A stretch of 35,000 nucleotides of DNA, taken from positions 2,520,001 to 2,555,000 of the forward strand of contig CM069766.1 of assembly GCA_036169595.1 (NCBI GenBank), written 5' to 3'. Each line of letters opens with the position of its first letter. Positions within the stretch are counted from its first letter, which is position 1. This DNA comes from Dictyostelium firmibasis (Eukaryota > Evosea > Eumycetozoa > Dictyosteliales > Dictyosteliaceae). Positions 12,690-20,403 of this stretch are shown in pieces. The position numbers and the translations under genes are program-made. The notes beneath the pieces were generated by a model. The model was given only the letters and a program-made list of their open reading frames with translations, was not told the DNA's origin and did not search any database.

Positions 12690-13344
12690 GAAAAAATAAT
12701 TAAAAAAAATAATAATTAAAAAGAAATGGATAAAAATAATTATAAAAGATTTTTTATTTTTTTCAAACTCTAATGGTTTTTTTTTTTTTTTTTTTTGTCC
12801 AATCGGAAGAATATTTTCAAAATATCTAAAAAAAAAAAAAAGAAAAAAAAATAAATAAAAAAAAAAAAAAAAAAAAAAGAAAATTAAACACTCAACCATA
12901 AGTTTTATTCACAGCGACACTAATTATTTGAATTTTCCTTGTGAAATACAACACATGATTGGGAAATTAAAATAAAATCTAAATTCAATCAAATTTGATG
13001 TTTCTTTGAATGACTTTTTTTTTCAACCAACCAGATCAAAAAAAAAATTCTCAAAAAATTAATAAAAAAAAAAAAAAAAAAAAAAAATCTTTGCAAAGAA
13101 TCAATAAATAAAAAAATTAATAAAAAAAAAAAAAAAAAAGTATAAAAATGAAATTTTTATTTTTTAAAAAATCATTCTAAAAACTTAATAATTTGTATCA
13201 ATACTACTATTACTACTATTTGTAACAATACCTCAAAAAAACAAACAAAAAAAAAAAAAATCAATTAATTATTATATATTCTTTTTTTTAAAATTAAAAA
13301 CAAACCTCAAGTAAAATCAAAGAAACTAAAAACAAATCGAAACA
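11950..13344. other. Intergenic region between microprotein copies 2 and 3
   Basis: About 1.4 kb of homopolymers with a few mixed-sequence islands at about 12240-12300, 12895-13040 and 13085-13110. The island at 12895-13040 includes CAACCAACCAGATC, reminiscent of CCACCAACCA upstream of copy 1 (about 10752-10761 on the minus strand), and may be a regulatory element of copy 3. No coding frame beyond translated A/T runs and no RNA gene is seen. Confidence 0.55.
13139..13183 (+). promoter_or_regulatory. Core promoter of microprotein copy 3 (TATA + ATCATTC)
   Basis: AGTATAAAAA with TATA starting at 13141, and ATCATTCTAAAA starting at 13171, 30 bases apart as in copy 2. Downstream TTTGTATCAATAC matches TTTGTACCAATAC at the same relative place in copy 2. 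The ATG is about 170 bases further on. Confidence 0.68.
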
Positions 13345-13518
13345 ATGTTGTTTGACGCTTTAACTAAGATCTCATTAGTATCAACTAAGCAAAGTTCATC
13401 AAAAGCTGTTTCCTCTGGATCCTCCACAGGAATTTCCTTTGGTTATAACCATAGTAGTTGGGATGGACTTCCACCTCCACCACCACCACCACCATGGAGA
13501 CCACCACCAATTGAATAA
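13345..13518 (+). CDS. Serine-rich poly-proline microprotein, copy 3 (intronless)
   Basis: Single exon of 57 residues, MLFDALTKISLVSTKQSSSK at the start and the same conserved tail SFGYNHSSWDG, eight prolines, WRPPPIE. It differs from copies 1 and 2 mainly in the Ser-rich centre and is one residue shorter. The intron found after the first base of codon 4 in both other copies is absent here, with the codons continuous. The 3' flank keeps the ATAATTGTATATTATTT and AATAAAATTT blocks of copy 2. The perfectly kept C-terminal half against a drifting centre points to selection on the tail. Role unknown. Confidence 0.8.
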   Translation: MLFDALTKISLVSTKQSSSKAVSSGSSTGISFGYNHSSWDGLPPPPPPPPWRPPPIE

Positions 13519-14024
13519 AAATTTGGTTTAACTTCTATAAGCAATCCAACAAGATTATTAATAATTTAAATTCCACATTTCAAATCGAACCATTAATATC
13601 ATGTATTGAAGATAAACCATAATAATTGTATATTATTTATAATAAAATTTCCCATTATGGGCTTTATTGTATAAAACTCAAAATCTTTTTAATCAATTTT
13701 TTTTTTTATTGTCATATAAAAATTTAAATTATTTATTTGCACCAAACCGATTTTATATCTGTAATATTTAAAAAAAAAATAATAATATTTTTTATAGTTT
13801 GTAAAGGGAGATTTCAAATATATCTTTCTTTGTCAATGAAATATTTCAAAAAAAAACGGTTTTAAATTTGTTTTTATCAAACATTGAGTTTTTAAATTAA
13901 AAAAAATATAAATAATAATTAACTGAAAAATTGATGAGAAAAAAAGCAATTGGTAAATTTAACTAAAAAGTATTATTTTTACAAAAATAGGTTGGGTTTT
14001 TTTTTTTATTTTTCTCATAATTTT
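13519..14024. other. Convergent intergenic region
   Basis: 3' flanks of microprotein copy 3 and of the leftward beta-helix gene. An AATAAAA-type polyadenylation signal lies near 13640-13650. The remainder is AT-rich with no gene seen. Confidence 0.6.
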
Positions 14025-15509
14025 TTAATGATCACCACCACCACATCTTTTAATGATAGCGATTGTGGAAGCAAGGAAAACGAAAATACAAAGTGTACCA
14101 ACGATACCGACAGCGAGGAAACCAAAATACCATTTCAATTTAAAGGTTTGAGCATATTTTGAACAATTTTCAGTATAGGGATAAGTTGATTCATCACTAA
14201 TTACATTTGAATCTGATGATGAGGTACAGTAGATTGGAGTAAGGGAAGAACCAGAGGACATTGATCCTCCAGGTGAGAAAGATGGGAAGGAATTGCCATA
14301 TATAAATATATTGGTATTATCAATATTGATTGGATTACTCATAGAGGAGGAGATGGTGTTCATTCTAAGTGAGAGTTGACAATCGATTGTCTTGATTATG
14401 TTAATGCCATCAGAGATCATGATGGAGTTATAGAAAGAGGCAGAAGCATAAATAAAATAAAAAGGATATTGTGATGTAAGAAAGACAATACTGGTAAAAT
14501 TGATATTATCAGCTTTGAAGAAACAACCTTGACATGTTAAAAAGGAAACGATGCTTCTTTGAATTGTGATATTGGTGTTGGTGATATCGACTTGAGTGGA
14601 TGATACATTCAAGAAATAAGCGAGGGAACTGCCAGATGATCCAATATTGAAGGTTGAATTATCAATAAGCAAACAACCACGACCAACAGTGATGAAATTT
14701 TGTGAATTACTTAGTATATTGCTTGCTTTAATCAAACTATTTACAAATGTGACACTTGTTGGAATTGATGGAGCATATAAAAACTCTGAATTCAAGGTGC
14801 TACTGATTGATTGATTGAAAGTGAAATTGTTAAATGTTATAAAGATGTTTGGTTGATCGGTTGTCATATAAAAGTATTGAAAACCATTATAATCTTCAGA
14901 TGGGTTGGAAATATAATCGTTGTCTATGACAGCAATGACAGGGATATCAATTACTTGACAATTCAAAGAAAAGTTGTTGAATTGAACGTATGTACCCACA
15001 TCACCGTAATTACTTGGTTGAAGTAACAACAATGTAACAGGAGTATTATTATTATAGACTTGGAAATTATGCCAACAATTACTTGTTGGTGAACCATAGG
15101 TAATGTTGTTAAATGTGATGTAAGTGTTCTGTGTTGATGATGTGACATTAAATAATGGTAAATAAGCATAACTATTCAAAAAGTATGTACTTCCATCTGG
15201 ATTACCAACGAATGAAACATTCATATTGTAAAGATTTACTGATGATTCAGAGCTACCACCAATCCATTGATAGTCCACTCCAAAATATATAATAATTTGG
15301 TAAAAAGAACTTGAATAAGAACCAAATTGATATCTAAATGATTCAACTGCACCAAACACTGAGGCACATGATTGTTGTGTTGATCTACCACAATAGCTCG
15401 AATCTGAACCATTGGTTTGGACATAGTAACTAATCTGTTGTTGTGAATATACAATTGATTTTAAAAATATTAAATTTAATAATAAAATTATTAAAATTTT
15501 AAAATTCAT
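14025..15509 (-). CDS. Single-pass surface protein with predicted beta-helix ectodomain
   Basis: Single exon of 494 residues. A signal peptide (MNFKILIILLLNLIFLKSIV, then YSQQQ) leads into YYVQTNGSDSSYCGRSTQQS, the typical opening of pectin-lyase-fold (right-handed parallel beta-helix) ectodomains in dictyostelids. The body is rich in Asn, Ser, Thr, Phe and Ile with repeating strand patterns such as VTFVNSLIK and FLNVSSTQVDITNTNITI, and many N-glycosylation sites. A CQGCFF motif lies in the middle. A single membrane segment (about 462-486) is followed by an eight-residue tail KRCGGGDH. It is clearly paralogous to the gene at 17609-19150. Ligand and role are unknown; adhesion or recognition is inference. 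No catalytic residues of pectate lyases are evident. Confidence 0.85.
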   Translation of the reverse strand: MNFKILIILLLNLIFLKSIVYSQQQISYYVQTNGSDSSYCGRSTQQSCASVFGAVESFRYQFGSYSSSFYQIIIYFGVDYQWIGGSSESSVNLYNMNVSFVGNPDGSTYFLNSYAYLPLFNVTSSTQNTYITFNNITYGSPTSNCWHNFQVYNNNTPVTLLLLQPSNYGDVGTYVQFNNFSLNCQVIDIPVIAVIDNDYISNPSEDYNGFQYFYMTTDQPNIFITFNNFTFNQSISSTLNSEFLYAPSIPTSVTFVNSLIKASNILSNSQNFITVGRGCLLIDNSTFNIGSSGSSLAYFLNVSSTQVDITNTNITIQRSIVSFLTCQGCFFKADNINFTSIVFLTSQYPFYFIYASASFYNSIMISDGINIIKTIDCQLSLRMNTISSSMSNPINIDNTNIFIYGNSFPSFSPGGSMSSGSSLTPIYCTSSSDSNVISDESTYPYTENCSKYAQTFKLKWYFGFLAVGIVGTLCIFVFLASTIAIIKRCGGGDH

Positions 15510-16115
15510 TTTTTTTTTTTAAATTTGTTTATTTTATTTTATTATTTTATTTTATTTTATTTTATATTATTTTATTTTATTTTATTTTATTTTATTTTAT
15601 TTTATTTTATTTTATTTTATTTTATTTTATTTTATTTTATTTTATTTTATTTTATATATATATATATATATAAAATATATAATTTTTTTCTATTTTTTTA
15701 TTATTACATATATAAAATTGGTAAATAAAAAAATTGATAAAAAAAAAAAAAAAAAAAAATAATAAAAAAATAAAAAAAGTCAACATTCCCCACTCAAATT
15801 TTGAAGTATTTTCGTAAAAATTTTTTTATTTTTTTTTTTTAAACAATTTCATTTTTTTATAGAAAAAACAAAAAATATCCACATTCCATCAATCTCATAT
15901 TTTTGAGTGTTTTTAAAGTAAAAATTTGCTAAAGGTGGAAGCTCAAAAGATTCTAATAAAGAAAATATCAAAGAGAGGATTGGTATTTTTTGGAATAATT
16001 AAAAAATATTTATTTTTATTTATTTCTTTTGATTACTAAATTTGTTTAAACTCTTTCTCTTTTCATTTTTTTCAAAAAAAAAAAAAAAAAATCCACTTTT
16101 TTAAATTTTTTTTTA

Positions 16116-16156
<41 letters not shown>

Positions 16157-16185
16157 TAAAACGGGTTGATAAATAAAATTAATAC
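15510..16185. other. Divergent intergenic region between beta-helix and SDR genes
   Basis: It contains the pentanucleotide array listed below, several homopolymers and two copies of a roughly 40-base motif (15791-15820 and about 15880-15928) described under the inverted repeat. The T-run at about 16117-16155 lies just ahead of the SDR start. No gene is seen. Confidence 0.6.
15530..15656. repeat. (ATTTT)n pentanucleotide array
   Basis: About 25 near-perfect copies of a TTTTA unit immediately upstream of the start of the 494-residue surface protein. It ends in a (TA)n stretch at 15653-15672. It sits where the leader or promoter of that gene should be. Confidence 0.95.
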
Positions 16186-17252
16186 ATGTATCAAATCATT
16201 ATTTTATTAGTAATCTTATTTACTATAGTTTTTTATCTAGGTATGGGTTTATTTACTCCAACTAAAGATATTGTAATTATTATTTTTTTTTTATTGTTTT
16301 TAAATTGAAAAAAAAAAAAAAAAAAATAGAAATTAATTAATAAACTATATAGGAATATGATAAATATGATCTAAAAGGAAAAGTTGTAATTATTACAGGT
16401 TCAAACGCAGGTTTAGGTAAAGAGATAGCAAAAAAGATTGGAAAATTAGGAGCACATATTATTTTTGCATGCAGAAATGAAGCAAAAGCAAAGGAGGCAA
16501 TAAAGGAAGTTTTTGAATTCTCTAATGGAGAAAACGATAAATTAGAATTTATGAAATTGGATTTACTTTCACTTGGTAGTATAAAAGAGTTTGCAAATCA
16601 ATTTCAAAATGTCAAAAAGTTAAAGTGTGATATATTGATTAATAATGCAGGCATTATGTGGTTATGGGAAGATAAGAAATGGAATAATCCAATCACAAAA
16701 AATGGTGGAAATCAATTCAACACACAATTTTTAGCAAATTATTTAGGTCATTTCTTGTTGACTCAATTACTATTTAAAAACTTGATGGATAATCAAGCAC
16801 GTATATTAAACATCTCATCATCAGTTCATCAATATGGTGGATTTTCATTAGAGAATTTGATTAATGATACATCTTATACATTCCAAACTTATTGCCAAAG
16901 TAAATTGGCTCAAATTTATTCAACATATTATTTAGATAGTTTAATCAATCAAGATGTCAATGAAAATACTAATAAAGCCACTATCAATGTAATTCATCCT
17001 GGTATTTTTGCTAGTGAAATCGTTAATTTACCATTCCCATTAAATCGTTTATATCATAAAGTTTTTAAATCTGCTGAATATTGCTCAAGAGGAATTGTTA
17101 AATGCGCTATAGAAAATCAATTCCAATCAATCTCTGGTAAATATTTTGATGACACTAAAATCATCAATACAAGCTCACTTTCTTATAACAAAGAAATTGG
17201 AAAACAACTATATGAAAAATCGATGGATTTAATAAAAGATTATTTAAATTAA
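16186..17252 (+). CDS. Membrane-anchored short-chain dehydrogenase/reductase (retinol dehydrogenase-like)
   Basis: Exons 16186-16272 and 16353-17252, intron 16273-16352 (GTAATT...ATATAG, phase 0); 328 residues. The first exon encodes an N-terminal membrane anchor (MYQIIILLVILFTIVFYLGM). The Rossmann fold follows: GKVVIITGSNAGLGKEIA with the TGxxxGxG nucleotide-binding motif (44-51), CRN at the end of beta-2, the DxL pair, the structural NNAG (126-129), Ser185 in NISSS and the catalytic YCQSK (Tyr209, Lys213). Substitution pattern and N-terminal anchor suit the RDH11-14/WWOX-like group of classical SDRs that oxidise or reduce lipid alcohols and ketones with NADP(H); the actual substrate is unknown. 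The N-terminal anchor suggests endoplasmic reticulum or lipid droplets. It is bracketed by short inverted repeats and lies between two beta-helix genes without apparent functional link. Confidence 0.92.
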
Positions 17253-17608
17253 TAATATTTCTTGTAAATTTAAATACCTCTTTTTTTGCATTCTATTTTT
17301 TGCAAAAAGAATGCAACAGATTTTCGAGTAAGATATTTTTTTTAGTAAATGGTGGAAAAAAAAAAAAAAAAAGAATTTTACGAAAAAAAAAAAAATACTC
17401 TAAAATTTGAGTGATCCATAAAAACTTTTTTTTTTTTATTATTTATTTTTTTTATTTTTTTTTTAATTTTTAATTTTTTTATTTTGTTATTTTTTTTTTT
17501 TATCCAAATTTATTTAATTTTAAAATAATTCAATTCAAATATAATATAATATATAATTTAAATTATTATTTTTTTTTTTTAAGAAAAAAAAAAAAAAAAA
17601 AAAAAAAA
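17253..17608. other. Intergenic region, SDR 3' flank and beta-helix promoter
   Basis: Holds the 3' hairpin and the right arm of the inverted repeat listed separately. The rest is T and A runs, ending in a long A-run directly before ATG 17609. Confidence 0.6.
17286..17316 (+). other. 3'-UTR hairpin downstream of the SDR gene
   Basis: TTGCATTCT (17286-17294) pairs perfectly with AGAATGCAA (17308-17316) across a 13-base loop, 34 bases after the stop codon. A nine-base perfect stem containing G/C pairs is unusual in this AT-rich spacer. It could act in 3'-end processing or RNA stability; no named element is recognised. Confidence 0.45.
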
Positions 17609-19150
17609 ATGAATTATAAATTTTTTATAGTTTTAATAATAAATTTAATGTTTTTAAATTTAGTTGTAAATTGTCAACGAACTACTGTTGATATTTATGT
17701 TTCAACATATGGTAATGATGATGTAGAATGTGGTTCATTGAATAGTCCATGTAAAACAATTGAAGGTTCATTTTCATCTTTTCAAAGTATAATTGAAAAC
17801 ATGTCACCATATTACTATCAATTGAACTTATATTTTTATAGTGGTACCTACTATTCCACTAGCCCACAAGAGTTATTCTCATATTATGTATCATTCTATA
17901 CTATATCAGAACAAACAACCTATAGTTCAGGTGATTTTGTTTACTTTGCTAACAATGCGACAACACCAATGTTTAAAGTTACCAACAGTGGAAGTTATGT
18001 TATGCCAACGGTTGTCATTTTCAATGATATCATCATTTCGAATCCATACTATTCAAGCACACATTTGAACGAAGCCTATTTCATGTACATTGATCCAAAT
18101 CAGAATGTCAATACAATCAACGTTCAATTCAATGGCGTTTCAATCCCATTCGGACCAATATCAGAAATTGTCTACGTTTACAACCAAAACTATAACACCA
18201 ATCCAATGGGTGATTGGGAGAGTTATTCTCAAAATTTAATTGTTCCATATGTTACCATTGGTTTCAGTGACTCAGAATTTGGTAATGATATCTACACCTC
18301 ATCGTTTGACTATTCGTTGGTTTACTCACCTTACTTTCCAATATCACTCACAATCGATAATTGTAATTTCACCAAAATCATCGCAAGTCAAACATTATTC
18401 CCAATCGGTAGATCTCAAATTTCATTTTCAAACATCCAAATGGAGGAAGTTTTTGTCAGTTATAAACCATTCTTTGTCATTCAAAACTCTCAAGTAACCA
18501 TCAGAGATAGTAGTTTTGCTGGTACTATTGATCACTGTGCATTCTTGGTTTGTCTTGGATGTTTCTTTGATTTTAGAAATAACAATAATCAATTCTACTA
18601 CCAATCATACTCATGGAATCAAGATTATCCAGTGTTGGACATTGAAAAATCTTTTGCTACAATTGCAAACTCTTCCATCGCCCTAACTGGGCAACAACAA
18701 CAACAAAACGATCAAGGTGTGATCTATGCCATCAACTCTGATGTTAGTATTAGAATGTCGGCTTTTTCATCAAACATTAGTTTTTTAATTAACTCTGATG
18801 GCTCAAACTTCTATGGTTATTTGGTGGGTTTGTCAATATATAATTCTGTATACCAATATTACGTTTGTTCCACCAAGCATAGATCCGTTTTCAAAGGTGA
18901 TGGCTTCTTTAGATCAAACGTTCCTTATGGTAAAAACTGCGAATATTATGATGATTACCAAGATACCATCTCTGCTTTAGATTTTGTTTTTGTTGGTGTT
19001 GCCTTTGTTTTATTATGTTCTTTTCTCATCTACTCTTTAAGAATTTGTTGTCTCAAGAGGAAATCAAAGAGAATTTTAGACACTCATACTTATACTCCAA
19101 TTTGTAGTGGCGATATTTCCCCAATTTCTTCAATTAACCCAAACATTTAA
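17609..19150 (+). CDS. Single-pass surface protein with predicted beta-helix ectodomain
   Basis: Single exon of 513 residues, paralogue of the gene at 14025-15509. The signal peptide (MNYKFFIVLIINLMFLNLVV, then NCQ) is followed by VDIYVSTYGNDDVECGSLNS and PCKTIEGSFSSF, the same opening pattern as the other beta-helix proteins of this window. Repeating short strands continue to about residue 440, with a CLGCFF motif matching CQGCFF of its paralogue. A membrane segment (about 457-478) is followed by a basic stop-transfer sequence (RICCLKRKSKR) and a Ser/Thr/Pro-containing cytosolic tail of about 35 residues, longer than in the paralogue and able to carry signalling or sorting information. Function is not known. 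The A-run directly before the ATG is typical of dictyostelid starts. Confidence 0.85.
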   Translation: MNYKFFIVLIINLMFLNLVVNCQRTTVDIYVSTYGNDDVECGSLNSPCKTIEGSFSSFQSIIENMSPYYYQLNLYFYSGTYYSTSPQELFSYYVSFYTISEQTTYSSGDFVYFANNATTPMFKVTNSGSYVMPTVVIFNDIIISNPYYSSTHLNEAYFMYIDPNQNVNTINVQFNGVSIPFGPISEIVYVYNQNYNTNPMGDWESYSQNLIVPYVTIGFSDSEFGNDIYTSSFDYSLVYSPYFPISLTIDNCNFTKIIASQTLFPIGRSQISFSNIQMEEVFVSYKPFFVIQNSQVTIRDSSFAGTIDHCAFLVCLGCFFDFRNNNNQFYYQSYSWNQDYPVLDIEKSFATIANSSIALTGQQQQQNDQGVIYAINSDVSIRMSAFSSNISFLINSDGSNFYGYLVGLSIYNSVYQYYVCSTKHRSVFKGDGFFRSNVPYGKNCEYYDDYQDTISALDFVFVGVAFVLLCSFLIYSLRICCLKRKSKRILDTHTYTPICSGDISPISSINPNI

Positions 19151-19237
19151 AAAATAAAATAAAAAATAACCATGTAAATTTAATATGAAAATCAATTTTG
19201 TTAATCCTTTTCATTGCAATCAGCCCATTTTTTTTTT

Positions 19238-19290
19238 ATTTTTATTTTTATTTTTATTTTTATTTTTATTTTTATTTTTATTTTTATTTT
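19238..19290. repeat. (ATTTTT)n hexanucleotide array
   Basis: About nine copies of a T-rich six-base unit about 100 bases ahead of the MtnB start. The translated frame reads as Phe/Leu repeats and is not protein. Confidence 0.9.
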
Positions 19291-19388
19291 TTTTACATTT
19301 CTATTTTTTTTATTTTTTTTTATTTTTTTTTTACTTTCACAATTTTTTTTTTTTAAATGAAAAAAAAAGACATAAAAATTTAATCAAA

Positions 19389-20312
19389 ATGTCAAATATC
19401 CAAGATAATGAAGATCCAAGAGTTTTAATACCAGAGTTATGTAGATTATTTTATGGTAATGGATGGGTAACAGGTACTGGTGGTGGTATTTCAATTAAAC
19501 GTGGTAAAGAGATTTATATTGCAGCATCAGGAGTACAAAAAGAGAGAATCTTAGGTGAAGATATATTTGTAATGGATGAGAATGAACAAGAGATATCATC
19601 ACCACCAATCGAAAAGAGATTAAAAGCAAGCCAATGTACACCATTATTTTTCAATGCCTATAAACATAGAAATGCTGGTGCAGTAATTCATACCCATAGT
19701 CAACATGCAGTCATGGTAACATTGCTCTATGAAACTGAATTCATTATCACTCATCAAGAAATGATTAAAGGTATTCTTTCTGGTCATGGTGAAAATGCTA
19801 AATATTTACAATATTTCGATAGATTAGTTATCCCAATCATTGAGAATACTCCCCATGAAAGAGATTTAAAAGAAAGAATGGTAATAACTAATTTTAATTT
19901 GATTTTATTTATTTAGTGTTTTTTTATTTTTTTTTATTTCATTTTTTTTTATTTTTATTTCTTTTTCTATTTCTAATTTCATAATTTTATTTGCAAATTC
20001 ATTTTTTTTAATTATTATATAATAATTTACTTTTTTCCTTTTTCCTTTTTCCTTCCTTTCCTTTTTTTTCCTTTTTTTTTCCTTTTTTTTTTTTTTTTTT
20101 TTCAGTATAAAGCAATGGAGAAATATCCAAATGCAAATGCCGTTTTAGTTAAAAGACATGGTGTGTACGTTTGGGGTCCAGATTGGGTTAAAGCAAAGAC
20201 AATGTGTGAATGTTTCGATTATTTATTTGAAATTGCAGTCAAAATGAAACAAATGGGTCTTGATCCAACTGAAATACCTCACGTAAATGAAGAATGTTGT
20301 TATGATTGTTAA
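19389..20312 (+). CDS. mtnB: Methylthioribulose-1-phosphate dehydratase (MtnB/APIP)
   Basis: Exons 19389-19880 and 20106-20312, intron 19881-20105 (GTAATA...TTTCAG, phase 0, with a CCTTTTT-type pyrimidine tract); 232 residues. It converts 5-methylthioribulose-1-phosphate to the diketo compound in the methionine salvage pathway, in the cytosol. Class II aldolase/adducin fold with family landmarks: [41 protein letters not shown], zinc ligands in IHTHSQHAV (His101, His103), catalytic Glu124 in THQEMIKG, third ligand His182 in KRHGVYVWG, then [20 protein letters not shown]. Near-identical blocks are known in human APIP. Start choice: an in-frame upstream ATG at 19185 would add a Phe/Leu-repeat stretch translated from the hexanucleotide array, so ATG 19389 is preferred. 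Its stop is only 91 bases from that of the convergent neighbour. Confidence 0.97.
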
Positions 20313-20403
20313 TATAAAAATAAAATTTATAAATAGATAGTTTTTTATTTTTTTTATTTACATAATTTATTTAAATTTATCTTTTTTTTTTGTGATTCTT
20401 TAT

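Larger units (their letters stand above)
15791..17413. repeat. Short inverted repeat flanking the SDR gene
   Basis: Left arm 15791-15820 reads CACTCAAATTTTGAAGTATT then TTCGTAAAA. The right arm 17376-17413, reversed, reads CACTCAAATTTTAGAGTATT, then a T-run, then CGTAAAA. The arms match over about 30 positions apart from a two-base swap and an expanded T-run. A third, more diverged copy in left-arm orientation lies at about 15880-15928 (ACATTCC, CTCATATTTTTGAGTGTTTT, AAAGTAAAAATTT). The SDR gene lies between the arms. Confidence 0.55.

Noticed and set aside
12606-12899. Minus-strand frame of 97 codons
   Set aside because: Phe/Lys/Ile homopolymer translation without any mixed sequence; no splice partner.
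19185-19388. N-terminal extension of MtnB from ATG 19185
   Set aside because: It is Phe/Leu repeat translated from the hexanucleotide array; MtnB proteins start near ATG 19389.
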